Positions 8,246 to 16,535 of a stretch of 64,000 bases of DNA are shown here, in pieces (the first letter of the stretch is position 1; every line of letters starts with the position of its first letter). Source of the DNA: Bacillus sp. SORGH_AS_0510 (GTDB lineage Bacteria; Bacillota; Bacilli; Bacillales; Cytobacillaceae); contig NZ_JAUTAU010000001.1 of NCBI RefSeq assembly GCF_030818775.1, positions 4,282,001-4,346,000 on the forward strand, read 5' to 3'. The notes beneath the pieces were generated by a model that saw only the letters and a program-made list of their open reading frames with translations, had not been told where the DNA came from and did no database searches. The position numbers and the translations under genes are program-made.

Positions 8246-8770
8246 TTACTCCCCTTTAGCTTCATTCATTTTTTTTAGTTCCTCATCTATCATTCCTAGA
8301 ATCATTTCTGCTTGACGGATCCCAAACTCTAAGGTGAATCTTTTATTCGGTTCCATGTTTGGGTGCAAATTAGCAATTCTAGTCAAATTATCATACATCG
8401 CTTGGTTTTTTCCTCTTTCCTCCAACAACCATTCCATTACCTTTTCTTTTGTGGTAAACCGCCCGAAAAAGATTCGGATTAAGATATCGGATCTTGTCAC
8501 AGTGGGGTTGATTGGGCTGTTTAGATACGTTTGAAATTGTTTCTTTCCACTTTCCGTAATCACAAATAGATTTTTGTTCGGCTTACCGTCTTGCTGGATG
8601 ATTTGTTTTTCCACCAGACCTTCTTTTTCCATCTTTCTCAGCGCTGGATAGATTGCCCCGAAGGAAGCATCAAAAAAGTAAGAAACAGAGTTTTCCATCA
8701 TTTGTTTGATATCATAGCCGCTCATTGGCTCGTCATATAAAAATCCTAGGATTACGTCTTGAATGTTCAT
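8246..8770 (-). CDS. PadR-family transcriptional repressor
   Basis: 174 residues. An N-terminal winged helix typical of PadR (MNIQDVILGFLYDEPMSGYDIKQMM; FGAIYPALRKMEKEGLVEK; GKPNKNLFVITESGKKQF) occupies about residues 1-85. A C-terminal helical region (PF10400-type, with EERGKNQAMYDNL) used for dimerisation and ligand binding follows. It sits 5 bp upstream of the DHA2 exporter in one transcript. A 25-bp dyad 25 bp before its start is a likely autoregulatory site. In the family, ligand binding frees the promoter. The ligand is not predictable from sequence. Confidence 0.88.
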   Translation of the reverse strand: MNIQDVILGFLYDEPMSGYDIKQMMENSVSYFFDASFGAIYPALRKMEKEGLVEKQIIQQDGKPNKNLFVITESGKKQFQTYLNSPINPTVTRSDILIRIFFGRFTTKEKVMEWLLEERGKNQAMYDNLTRIANLHPNMEPNKRFTLEFGIRQAEMILGMIDEELKKMNEAKGE

Positions 8771-8795
8771 TTTGAATCACCTCATATTAATTATG

Positions 8796-8820
8796 TTTAT
8801 ATTATCATTGTTAATATAAA
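8796..8820. promoter_or_regulatory. Candidate PadR operator
   Basis: Perfect inverted repeat TTTATATTA-N7-TAATATAAA, 25 bp upstream of the padR start codon and inside the expected promoter. Placement and symmetry suggest autorepression; protein binding is inferred. Confidence 0.5.
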
Positions 8821-8894
8821 TATTGTCAATAGTAAAATGGATAATTTTATCAGTTTTTAAAAAATGCCCCTTTGGAATGGTTATTTGTCACTTT

Positions 8895-9150
8895 GATTAA
8901 TTACCAATTGTCGCTTTTATTCTCTTCAATAGGCTCTTGTCAAACGACTAGTTACCGTCCGTCTCTTTTTTTCTCTACTACGGGCTTTAGTCACGCCGAC
9001 TAGTTACCTTCCAGCTCTTTTTTTCTCTTCAACGGGCACTAGTCACGCCGACTAGTTACCTTCCAGCTCTTTTTTTCTCTTCAAGGGGCACTAGTCACAA
9101 CTACTAGTTACCTTCCCTCTCCTTTTTTCGCCTTCACGGGTACTAGTCGG
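8895..9150. repeat. Tandem array of a 52-bp unit (first locus)
   Basis: About five units. The landmark GTTACC recurs at 8951, 9003, 9055 and 9107, an exact 52-bp spacing, with a degenerate ATTACC at 8900. Each unit reads roughly ACTAGTTACC, a T/C-rich block, CTTCAAGGGG-like sequence and CACTAGTC. Neighbouring units meet as ACTAGTC-N5-GACTAGT, an inverted repeat. The array sits beyond the terminator of the small gene at 9206-9436. The same unit recurs at 49541-49800. No coding potential beyond chance. Confidence 0.85.
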
Positions 9151-9167
9151 TCCATTAGAAAAATAAT

Positions 9168-9197
9168 AAAGTCGACGGCTTCTCACCATCGACTTTA
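9168..9197 (-). terminator. Intrinsic terminator after the 76-residue gene
   Basis: Stem TAAAGTCGA / TCGACTTTA with a 12-nt loop, followed on the minus strand by TTATTTTT. Confidence 0.75.
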
Positions 9198-9205
9198 ACC
9201 TGAGA

Positions 9206-9436
9206 TTACTCTCCAATATTATTTTCAAACCATTCCTGCAATTCCCTTAAAGAGGTAAAACTAAATATCTCCTCCCCATTCTGACCATTATCAAATCCAG
9301 CATTCCCTCTTAGTGTAATCTCCCCCTCATCCTCAGAAATTAGGATGGCATAAGGATGATTCACATTTATGTACCTCGAATCTAAATCCTGATCCAGCCA
9401 ATTTTTGCTGCGCAAAAATGCTTCACAATGTTCCAT
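9206..9436 (-). CDS. Small acidic hypothetical protein
   Basis: 76 residues, mixed alpha/beta, no signal peptide or membrane span. Segments: an N-terminal helix (MEHCEAFLRSKNWL), beta-like stretches (PYAILISEDEGEITLRGN) and a C-terminal amphipathic helix (SLRELQEWFENNIGE). I do not recognise the family. It is accepted as a gene because AGGAGGG lies 7 nt before the ATG, a terminator follows directly, and codon use is like that of the neighbours. It is a single-gene unit between the lipase gene and the 52-bp array. Confidence 0.7.
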   Translation of the reverse strand: MEHCEAFLRSKNWLDQDLDSRYINVNHPYAILISEDEGEITLRGNAGFDNGQNGEEIFSFTSLRELQEWFENNIGE

Positions 9437-9472
9437 ACGCTTCCCTCCTTACCCTTTATTGTTCCTTATAAT

Positions 9473-9497
9473 AAAAAAAGAAGACAAATAAATGTCT
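9473..9497 (-). terminator. Weak intrinsic terminator after the lipase gene
   Basis: Short stem AGACA / TGTCT followed on the minus strand by seven T residues, directly after the lipase stop codon. Confidence 0.5.
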
Positions 9498-9498
9498 C

Positions 9499-10242
9499 CT
9501 AAAGATTTTTTTTGATGAACTGTAATGTTTCTTCTATTATGAATGCTTGATCATTATCCAGTGTTGCAACATGATAGCTGTCCTTCATCTGATGAATTTC
9601 TTTTACAGAAGAGCGAATACCTTCATAAATCATTTGTGAATTATTCGGCGGCACCACATGATCCTCTACCGAAACAAAAATTAGTGCCGGACAGGTAATT
9701 TTGTGAAGGTCTTCTTTTATCTGATCCATTAACATTAAGATTTCCTTGATGGATTGAACAGGTGTCTTTTCATAAGCTAATTCCTTCACATCCGCTTTTT
9801 TAATATCAGACCCAATCGCATCTAAAAACCTTACACCTTCTAACGAACGAACAGGGGCCATTTCCGGAATGTCCACAGCTGCGTTAATTGGAATAATCGC
9901 TCGAATCTCTGGATATTTTTCGGCCATGTATAAAGTCAATGTGCCCCCCATCGAAAGGCCAGTGACAAAGATTGTATCGCAGCGTTCTTTTAACCATTGA
10001 AATCCTTCTTCAATGGAAGAAATCCAATCCTGATAGGTAGTTTGCTCCATTTCTTCATAGTGGGTTCCATGACCTTTGAGCCTCGGTCCGCACACCGTAT
10101 ATCCAGCATTCGCGTAAGCCTCTCCTAATGGCCGCATACTTTGAGTTGTACCTGTAAATCCGTGTGATACTAATATTCCAACTTTATTTCCTTCGAAGTA
10201 AAAGGGTTCTGCACCTTCTAATATTGGATAATTGCTGGTCAT
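9499..10242 (-). CDS. Monoacylglycerol lipase / carboxylesterase (alpha/beta hydrolase)
   Basis: 247 residues, close to the thermostable Bacillus monoacylglycerol lipase as I remember it (similar start YPILEGAEPFY, then RLKGHGTHYEEME). The catalytic triad is visible: Ser97 in GLSMGG, Asp194 in SVEDHVVPP and His224 in DSYHVATLD. The oxyanion-hole loop is SHGFTGTTQSMRPLG. It should hydrolyse monoacylglycerols and short-chain esters. There is no signal peptide, so it acts in the cytosol. It is a single-gene unit with its own terminator. The exact physiological substrate is uncertain. Confidence 0.88.
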   Translation of the reverse strand: MTSNYPILEGAEPFYFEGNKVGILVSHGFTGTTQSMRPLGEAYANAGYTVCGPRLKGHGTHYEEMEQTTYQDWISSIEEGFQWLKERCDTIFVTGLSMGGTLTLYMAEKYPEIRAIIPINAAVDIPEMAPVRSLEGVRFLDAIGSDIKKADVKELAYEKTPVQSIKEILMLMDQIKEDLHKITCPALIFVSVEDHVVPPNNSQMIYEGIRSSVKEIHQMKDSYHVATLDNDQAFIIEETLQFIKKNL

Positions 10243-10379
10243 ATTCTTCCCTCCATCACATTATTTTTCCTCACTTAAGAATGTATTCGCTTCCATATAA
10301 TAATTACCTCCCTGTGAATAACATATTTTCTAGTGGATATTGTTAATAAAAAGCGCAACATTTGTTGATATCCTTAATC

Positions 10380-10415
10380 AAAAAATATAACCTATCCACA
10401 GGCGTGAATAGGTTA
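10380..10415 (-). terminator. Intrinsic terminator after the sugar-type ABC permease
   Basis: Stem AACCTAT / ATAGGTT with a 12-nt loop, then ATATTTTTTG on the minus strand. Confidence 0.7.
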
Positions 10416-10422
10416 CCAACAA

Positions 10423-11424
10423 TTATTTTTGCTTGTAATAGGTAATTGCTAAGGCAAATGCCAGTACGGTACCTTTTACAATATCCATTGCATAGTACGG
10501 CACCGACATCATAACGAGACCATTCTGAAGGATACCGATTAATACGGCACCAGTAAATGTCCCAAATGCATTCGGCTTACCTGCACCCAGGACTGAAAAT
10601 CCAATAAAAGCTGCAGCAACAGAGTCCATAAGGTACGGCGCACCGGAATTGATTTCAGAGGTCATAACCCTTGAGGCAAGAACAATCCCACCAATGGAAG
10701 CGAATAATGCTGAAAGTAAATATGCTGCTATTTTATATTTATTAACTGGAATCCCTGAAAGTCTAGCTGCCTCTTTATTACCGCCAATTACATACATGTA
10801 ACGCCCATGTTTGGTATAGGTCAGAAAAATATGCACTAAAATGACTGTGATCGCCATGATGATAATAATCCATGGCACTGCTCCAATTTTTGCAAAGAAT
10901 GGACTAATTAAGCCTGTTGCCATAGAGCCATCGGGCAATACCATGTTTTGAGAAACTGTTGCCCCTTTTGTATAAGTTAGAGCCGTGCCTTGGATGATAA
11001 ACATAGTCGCCAAGGTCATCAGCATGTCCGGAATCCGCAACTTTACAATCATGAAAGAGTTTAAAGCCCCTACAAATAAGGAAGCCGCAATCGCAGATAG
11101 AACCGCGACAACTGTATTTTGCGAAAACCAAACAAACATTGAAATAACAATAGCATTCGATAACGAAGCTACTGAACCAACGGATAAGTCGAAGCCATCG
11201 ACAGATAATGATATGGTAATCCCTATAGCTATAATCGTCACTATCGATATTGATCGAAGAATATTGACAATATTACCTCCCTGAATAAATGAAGGATTGG
11301 CTGCTGAAAAAATTAGAATAAGTGCAAGAATCGTAATAATCGTCCCGTATTTATATAAGAAATGAAATAGTTCAAATGCCTTTTTGGTTGGGGTCTGATT
11401 CTTTGTTGAAATATTTGTCTCCAT
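10423..11424 (-). CDS. RbsC-type sugar ABC transporter permease under SAM riboswitch control
   Basis: 333 residues with about 9-10 membrane spans and no cytosolic domain, as in RbsC/BPD_transp_2 permeases. Signature segments are SVDGFDLSVGSVASLSNAIV and the conserved loop GGNKEAARLSGIPVNKYK, which contacts the ATPase. It starts 1 bp after the stop of the ATPase gene. With the SAM-I riboswitch at the head of the operon, the substrate is more likely a sulphur-containing ribose derivative (methylthioribose or similar) than plain ribose; that is inference. Confidence 0.88.
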   Translation of the reverse strand: METNISTKNQTPTKKAFELFHFLYKYGTIITILALILIFSAANPSFIQGGNIVNILRSISIVTIIAIGITISLSVDGFDLSVGSVASLSNAIVISMFVWFSQNTVVAVLSAIAASLFVGALNSFMIVKLRIPDMLMTLATMFIIQGTALTYTKGATVSQNMVLPDGSMATGLISPFFAKIGAVPWIIIIMAITVILVHIFLTYTKHGRYMYVIGGNKEAARLSGIPVNKYKIAAYLLSALFASIGGIVLASRVMTSEINSGAPYLMDSVAAAFIGFSVLGAGKPNAFGTFTGAVLIGILQNGLVMMSVPYYAMDIVKGTVLAFALAITYYKQK

Positions 11425-11425
11425 T

Positions 11426-12928
11426 TTACCTGCCCCCTGTGGAATAATATAATAGTTCTTCCTCGTTTGTTAGATGCGTCTCAAGTTCCTTTACTGACTG
11501 ACCATCATATAAAACATAAACCCGGTCAGTTATCCCCATGATCTCCGATAACTCTGATGAGGCATAAATAATGGATTTCCCCCTGCTCGCTAGCTCTGTG
11601 ATCAGTTCAAAGATATCCTTCTTCGCTCCTATATCCACGCCTTTCGTGGGTTCATCAAAAATATAGACATCGGCTTCAGCAACCAGCCACTTTCCGATCG
11701 CAACCTTCTGCTGATTTCCCCCTGATAGATTTTGAACCTTTGTTTCTTCAGATGGAGTTTTGATTGCAAGTCGGTTAATTAACCCCTTGGCAATTTCTTT
11801 TTCTTTCTTTCTATTAATAAAGCTAAAAATATTTGTAAAGCTTCCTAAGTTGGCTGCAGTCAGATTGGATTCCACTGATTCAAGGACAAGAATCCCTTCT
11901 TTTCTACGTTCTTCGGGTACCAATGCAACTCCGTTCTTTACGGCATCATAGGGGCATTTCAAAGATATTTTGCTTCCATTTAAAAGGACTTCTCCCCCTG
12001 TAATTTTTTCAGAACCAAACAACGCCTTGCAAAGTTCTGTCTTACCAGCCCCGACCAGTCCTGCCACACCGACGATTTCTCCAGACTTAACATGTAAATG
12101 TAAATCTTTAATTTTATTCCGATCTGATAATCCTTTTACCTCAAGAACCGTGTTTTCGATTCTAGTATTCTTTTTTGGAAACTGTTCCTCAAGCTTTTGG
12201 CCAAGCATATACTCCACCACTTGACTTTGGGTGGTATCCGAAATCTTCTCTTTTACAACAAATTCCCCGTTTCGCATCACAGTAATGTCATCACAGATTT
12301 CAAATATCTCTGGTAGACGATGGGAGATAAAGATAATCCCGACATTTTGCTTTTTTAAATCGCGGACAATTCGAAAAAGCTCCTTCGTTTCCGTATGACT
12401 AAGTGGTGCAGTCGGTTCATCAAGGATCAGGTACTTACAGTCATTCGAGACGGATCGGGCAATTAGAATCATTTGTTTTTCTGCAAGAGAAAGTTCACTC
12501 ACTAGCTTCTTTGTAGATAGAGTGATATTCATATCAGCTAAGACTTGAGCTGCTTTCTCATGCAGAGCGCTCCAGTTCATCCACTGTTTTTTCCCCATTC
12601 GGTGAACCGTGTCCATCAACATAATATTCTCGGCAACGGTTAAATTCGGAATCAGTGCTGTATCGACTTCTTGATATACAATTTGAATGCCTGCGTCCTG
12701 TGCATCCTTTGGAGATCGAATGTTCAAGGTTTCTCCATTTAGAATAATCTCACCACTATAGTGATCATAAGCTCCAGAGAGAACCTTCATAAGAGTCGAT
12801 TTTCCTGCACCATTAGCTCCAATCAATGCCTGAATCTTTCCTGTTTCTGTTGTAAAATGAACCTGATTTAAAGCCTTCACGCCTGGAAATTCTATCGTTA
12901 TATTTTTCATTTCCAATGTCGAACGCAT
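11426..12928 (-). CDS. RbsA-type sugar ABC transporter ATPase (two fused ABC domains)
   Basis: 500 residues carrying two ABC cassettes. The first has Walker A GANGAGKST, signature VSELSLAEKQM and Walker B LILDEPTAPL; the second has Walker A GLVGAGKTE, signature NLSGGNQQKV and Walker B IFDEPTKGVD. The degenerate second Walker A is normal for RbsA/MglA proteins. Start taken at 12928 (MRSTLEMKN) because GAGGGG lies 9 nt upstream; an earlier in-frame start at 12949 lies before that site. It lies between the binding-protein gene and the permease gene of the SAM-riboswitch operon. Confidence 0.9.
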   Translation of the reverse strand: MRSTLEMKNITIEFPGVKALNQVHFTTETGKIQALIGANGAGKSTLMKVLSGAYDHYSGEIILNGETLNIRSPKDAQDAGIQIVYQEVDTALIPNLTVAENIMLMDTVHRMGKKQWMNWSALHEKAAQVLADMNITLSTKKLVSELSLAEKQMILIARSVSNDCKYLILDEPTAPLSHTETKELFRIVRDLKKQNVGIIFISHRLPEIFEICDDITVMRNGEFVVKEKISDTTQSQVVEYMLGQKLEEQFPKKNTRIENTVLEVKGLSDRNKIKDLHLHVKSGEIVGVAGLVGAGKTELCKALFGSEKITGGEVLLNGSKISLKCPYDAVKNGVALVPEERRKEGILVLESVESNLTAANLGSFTNIFSFINRKKEKEIAKGLINRLAIKTPSEETKVQNLSGGNQQKVAIGKWLVAEADVYIFDEPTKGVDIGAKKDIFELITELASRGKSIIYASSELSEIMGITDRVYVLYDGQSVKELETHLTNEEELLYYSTGGR

Positions 12929-12954
12929 GAGTATCATCCCCTCTATCAAGCAAA

Positions 12955-12984
12955 CACTCTCTTAATCAATTGATAAAGAGAGTG
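12955..12984 (-). terminator. Hairpin between binding-protein and ATPase genes
   Basis: Stem CACTCTCTT / AAGAGAGTG with a 12-nt loop and little T-run. It probably acts as a partial terminator or 3' stabiliser that favours binding-protein expression. Confidence 0.6.
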
Positions 12985-13002
12985 CTTATAATAAAAAAGT
13001 TA

Positions 13003-14115
13003 TTATTTATAATGCTTCTTTAACGTCTTCATCCAATCTTCTTCAAATGCATCTGACTTACCCCAACCAGAAATGATGTTTGATAGATTGACCATGTTCA
13101 CAGGATCCTTAGACTTTTGAAGATTTTCTTGTGAAACTAGTGATGCTTCTAAATCATATGTTTTCGGTGTTTCTTCACCTGCTAGCTTTTTAGCAAGCAA
13201 TCTCATATCAACTGCACCAATAAGCTTCGGATCAACTGCAGCTGTATATTTCCATGCACTACCTTTTCTTTGAATCTCTTGTAGGTCCGCATTCGAAACA
13301 TCGATACCATAAATTTTTACTTCTTCCCGACCCGCTTCTTTTAGTGCACGTGCAGCTCCGATAGCAAAAGCATCCCAAGTAGCAAAAATGGCATCCAGTT
13401 TTCCTTTTGGATATTTATTTAACATAGCGGCAACTGCGTTTTGTGTTTGCACACTTGTATCTGCAGCGGCAACTCCAAAGCGTTCAACTTCTTTAATACC
13501 TGGGTTTTTAGACAAGACATCTTGGTACACTTTATTACGTCTTACCATTGGCGGGAAACCGTCTACCCAAAGGTATGCAATATTGGCTTTCCCCTTTGTT
13601 TCCTTCACAAGCTGATCTAATGCTAATGTTGCTAATGCTTCATCATCTTGAGATGTAAGTGTTACACCTTCAACTTCAGCCAACTTTGGATTGGAGTCAA
13701 ACGCAACTACGCTTTTTCCTTTTTCAACAATTTTCTTCACGTCGTTCACTGTCGCATCATCGTCACCATGAGAAATCACGAAACCATCATAATCCTGATC
13801 TAAAGCTTGATTAATGGCATCATGGAATTTTGCTGTATCACCGTTAGCTGTAAATACATCTACTTTTAAACCTAATGCTTCTCCCTCTTCTTTAGCTCCT
13901 GCTAAGAATTGAGCTGTATGATCGTCACCGCCAATTTTACGGATGACTTTAATCTTTAATTGATCACCTTTAGTAAAGACCTCTGGTACTCCTTCAAGGG
14001 AAACATTTTTATTTCCACTTGCTTTCTTCGCTTCTCCCCCAGATGCACAGCCTGTGAGCAATAGGCTTGCAGCTAATGTAGATACAAGCACACTTTTAAA
14101 TAGATTTTTTTTCAT
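13003..14115 (-). CDS. RbsB-type sugar ABC transporter solute-binding lipoprotein
   Basis: 370 residues. Signal with lipobox LLTGC (Cys about residue 23), then a periplasmic-binding-protein type 1 fold (peripla_BP_4): DGFVISHGDDDATVNDVKKIVEKGKSVVAFDSNP, GKANIAYLWVDGFPPMVRRNKVY, AIFATWDAFAIGAARALKEAG. The cluster of Asp and His (SHGDDD) and aromatic residues (YLWVDGFPP) would line the ligand pocket. It is the first gene after a SAM-I riboswitch, so it is made when S-adenosylmethionine is low. Ligand proposal: methylthioribose or another product of the methyl cycle. This comes from regulation, not from the fold. Confidence 0.88.
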   Translation of the reverse strand: MKKNLFKSVLVSTLAASLLLTGCASGGEAKKASGNKNVSLEGVPEVFTKGDQLKIKVIRKIGGDDHTAQFLAGAKEEGEALGLKVDVFTANGDTAKFHDAINQALDQDYDGFVISHGDDDATVNDVKKIVEKGKSVVAFDSNPKLAEVEGVTLTSQDDEALATLALDQLVKETKGKANIAYLWVDGFPPMVRRNKVYQDVLSKNPGIKEVERFGVAAADTSVQTQNAVAAMLNKYPKGKLDAIFATWDAFAIGAARALKEAGREEVKIYGIDVSNADLQEIQRKGSAWKYTAAVDPKLIGAVDMRLLAKKLAGEETPKTYDLEASLVSQENLQKSKDPVNMVNLSNIISGWGKSDAFEEDWMKTLKKHYK

Positions 14116-14190
14116 GATAAAAGCTCCCCCTTTTTGTTTTCCTTACCAAACTAAATTATTCCCATCGGAGAAGTTTTCTTTTAGGTAAAA

Positions 14191-14353
14191 TAAAAAACCT
14201 CTCCAGAAAAGAGAGGTTTCATCGCAAATTAAGGACTACTCCTCTCTTATCTCTCAAAACAATAAATGTTTTGCAGGATTTAGCACCAATTCCATGTCGG
14301 AACGGTTGCTGGGCGTCATCGGGCCAGTCCCTCTGCCACTCTTGATAAGAGAA
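14191..14353 (-). ncRNA. SAM-I (S-box) riboswitch with terminator
   Basis: On the minus strand the segment shows the S-box landmarks in order: CTTATCAAGAG, GGCAGAGGGACTGGCCC, GATGACGCCC, GGCAACC-like CAGCAACC, GGTGCTAAATCCTGCA, and the closing GAGATAAGAG. A terminator (AAACCTCTC / GAGAGGTTT and T-run, 14191-14219) follows. It is the 5' leader of the sugar-type ABC operon. In the family, SAM binding turns transcription off, so the importer should be expressed during methionine/SAM shortage. Confidence 0.95.
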
Positions 14354-14381
14354 CGTATTGTTGATTTAAAGTATTAAACTA

Positions 14382-14410
14382 AATTTAAACTCACATTAAC
14401 AAGTTGTCAA
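14382..14410 (-). promoter_or_regulatory. SigA-type promoter of the SAM riboswitch operon
   Basis: -35 TTGACA (14410-14405), 17-bp spacer, -10 TAAATT (14387-14382). The predicted start near 14375 lies just upstream of the aptamer. Confidence 0.6.
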
Positions 14411-14562
14411 TAGTATTTTTAATATTTTTAATAAAGTAATAACTTTCTTCTTATTTTATTAAGGAGATACTACTAAAAGTTATTCCTTTATTCTCCTAAG
14501 AAATTTCGGTATGATTATATTTAGGGAAACGAAATAAACTAAAGAAAGAAGTGTTACCATCC

Positions 14563-15777
14563 ATGAATAAGCAGGAAAGTGCAAAGCGTAATTTACTGAT
14601 TATGTGGTTTGCCAACTTCTTTGTAGCAGGAAGTATGACGATGGTCATGCCGTTTATTTCGCTTTACATAGAGACATTTGGGGACTTTTCAGAAAAATAT
14701 GTCCAGCACTGGTCAGGCATTACTTTTGGAATAACATTCGTTTCAGCCTTTCTCTTTTCACCTGTTTGGGGAAAGATTGGTGATCGGTATGGACGAAAAA
14801 AAATTCTAATCATATCTGGATTAGGGATGGCCTTTTCCATCTTCTTAATAGGGTTTGTTCATTCTGTCTGGCAGTTGCTTGTGCTTCGGTTTTTCATGGG
14901 CTTTTTCTCAGGGTTTATTCCGATGTCACAGGCATTCATCTCTACTCAAACACCAAAAGAGAGTGCCGGCCGCGTCCTAGGTACACTACAAACGGGAAGT
15001 ATTACAGGTTCGTTGTTAGGACCTATGCTCGGAGGAATTTTAGCCGATACACTCGGCTATGCGACCACTTTTAAATGGACATCTATTTCCATATTTGTAT
15101 CTGCAATGCTTGTAATCGCAACAAAAGAATTTCTGGTAGAACCACCAAAGGGGGCCAAATCTCATTATTCCAGTAAAGAGGTCATTAAACATATCCTACG
15201 AAATCCGGTTTTATTAACGGTACTCCTTATCTCTGCACTTGTTCAAATCGCCCATTTCAGCATTCAACCTATCTTGTCATTGTTTGTGAGTGACTTGCAT
15301 GGACCAGATAATGTCGCCTTTTATTCCGGAATTGCTTTTTCAGCTGCGGGTCTTGGTAATTTATTGATGTCGCGAAACTGGGGAAAAATTGCCGATAAAT
15401 ATGGGTATATCAAAATATTAGTCATCCTTTTATTTTTGGCAGGAATTGTCTACTTACCAGGAGCGATTGTGACAAGCCTTTGGCAGCTGGTCATTATCAG
15501 GATTGCCTTAGGTGTGACCATTGGCGGCATCATTCCTGTCCGTATCGCCTATATCCGTCAAGAAGCCCCAATTACTATGCAAGGGGAAGTCCTTGGCTAT
15601 AATAATAGTTTACGATTCCTCGGCAATATCATTGGACCGATGCTAGGTGGCTTCCTCTCAGGCTACTTCGGATTTTCTGCTGTCTTTATCAGCACGAGTG
15701 CCTTATTAATAGTTAGTGGTCTAATTTTGCTCGTATCAGTGCTGCGTCATCCTAAGCTTGTTAAACATACAGCTTAA
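14563..15777 (+). CDS. DHA1-type MFS multidrug exporter
   Basis: 404 residues with about 12 membrane spans. Motif A is GKIGDRYGRKKILI in the loop after span 2; motif C region is GSLLGPMLGGILADTLG in span 5. The second half repeats the A-type loop (GKIADKYGYIKILV). This is the TetA/YkuC-like layout of a proton-driven drug exporter. The ATG at 14563 is chosen over a GTG 12 bp earlier, but no strong ribosome binding site is seen, so the start is uncertain. It is transcribed away from the SAM operon. Substrate unknown. Confidence 0.85.
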   Translation: MNKQESAKRNLLIMWFANFFVAGSMTMVMPFISLYIETFGDFSEKYVQHWSGITFGITFVSAFLFSPVWGKIGDRYGRKKILIISGLGMAFSIFLIGFVHSVWQLLVLRFFMGFFSGFIPMSQAFISTQTPKESAGRVLGTLQTGSITGSLLGPMLGGILADTLGYATTFKWTSISIFVSAMLVIATKEFLVEPPKGAKSHYSSKEVIKHILRNPVLLTVLLISALVQIAHFSIQPILSLFVSDLHGPDNVAFYSGIAFSAAGLGNLLMSRNWGKIADKYGYIKILVILLFLAGIVYLPGAIVTSLWQLVIIRIALGVTIGGIIPVRIAYIRQEAPITMQGEVLGYNNSLRFLGNIIGPMLGGFLSGYFGFSAVFISTSALLIVSGLILLVSVLRHPKLVKHTA

Positions 15778-15888
15778 TTACTTATTCAATATACAAAAGT
15801 TACCAAAATCTTTATCGAAATAAATTAGGTTATTCCCAAAATATATGATACAATAATTCTACCATTTGAATTACTGTTTCATTTGTGT

Positions 15889-15918
15889 GCCCTACTCATT
15901 TCATGAGTGGGGTTTTTG
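15889..15918 (+). terminator. Intrinsic terminator downstream of the MFS gene
   Basis: Stem CC-ACTCAT / ATGAGT-GGGG followed by TTTTT, about 110 bp after the MFS stop codon. Confidence 0.65.
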
Positions 15919-15935
15919 TTATGTCCTTTTTTTAA

Positions 15936-16095
15936 AATGGCCGCTCTAGGCACGAGCGGTTCGTGGGTGTTTCGGCGAGCCTCCTCGACGCAAGCGTCTG
16001 CGGGGTCTCCCCTGAACCATACCCCCACAGGAGTCTTCGTGCCTTCCGCTCCAATCAACAGGATGTATAAATCAACACGGTTCTTTAACACAGCC
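15936..16095 (-). mobile_element. MITE-like element, copy A (one end lost)
   Basis: Reverse-oriented copy of the element described at 22541-22707. The left end GGCTGTGTTAAAG (from 16095) and the GC-rich core are intact, but the final part with the second terminal repeat has been replaced by unrelated sequence. Non-coding; apparent reading frames across it differ between copies. Confidence 0.8.
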
Positions 16096-16103
16096 TTTGA
16101 AAT

Positions 16104-16139
16104 AAAAAAAACAGACTCTAAATTAGAGCCTGTTTTTTT
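16104..16139 (-). terminator. Terminator after the cold-shock gene (bidirectional)
   Basis: Stem AACAGACTCTAA / TTAGAGCCTGTT with T-runs on both strands, 12 bp after the csp stop codon. Confidence 0.8.
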
Positions 16140-16150
16140 CAACGTTGTTA

Positions 16151-16351
16151 TTAAGCTTTACGAACGTTAGAAGCTTGTGGTCCACGTTGACCTTGCTCAA
16201 CGTCAAATGTTACTGATTGACCTTCGTCAAGAGATTTGAAGCCTTCGCCTTGGATAGCTGAGAAGTGTACGAATACATCGTCTCCACCTTCGCGTTCGAT
16301 GAATCCAAAACCTTTTTCTGCGTTAAACCATTTTACTTTACCTTGTTCCAT
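16151..16351 (-). CDS. Cold-shock protein (CspB/CspC family)
   Basis: 66 residues, the normal length. RNP-1 (KGFGFIE) and RNP-2 (VFVHF) nucleic-acid-binding motifs are intact: [19 protein letters not shown] and [11 protein letters not shown]. It is a small beta-barrel RNA chaperone. The start at 16351 is fixed by AGGAGGA 8 nt upstream. The stretch before it up to about 16440 is a long, structured 5' leader, common for csp genes. B. subtilis has three paralogues (CspB, CspC, CspD) and the sequence does not say which one this is. Confidence 0.93.
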   Translation of the reverse strand: MEQGKVKWFNAEKGFGFIEREGGDDVFVHFSAIQGEGFKSLDEGQSVTFDVEQGQRGPQASNVRKA

Positions 16352-16535
16352 GTGTGTTTCCTCCTGCTGTGTGCTTTTGCACACATTGTGGTACTATCCT
16401 TGCACTCAGTGATCATCAAGACGAAAAGTTTATCTTATACTATCCTTTACACCGAACAAAAATAATTCTTACTTAGTATAACATTTTACAATCGTATTTG
16501 CAAGAAGACAATAAAGAGCGTCCTTTAAACAGAGC

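Noticed and set aside
8895..9150. CRISPR-like direct repeats
   Set aside because: The whole 52-bp unit is repeated, including the part that would be a spacer.
12928..12949. Longer N-terminus for the RbsA-type ATPase
   Set aside because: It starts upstream of the ribosome binding site that fits the ATG at 12928.
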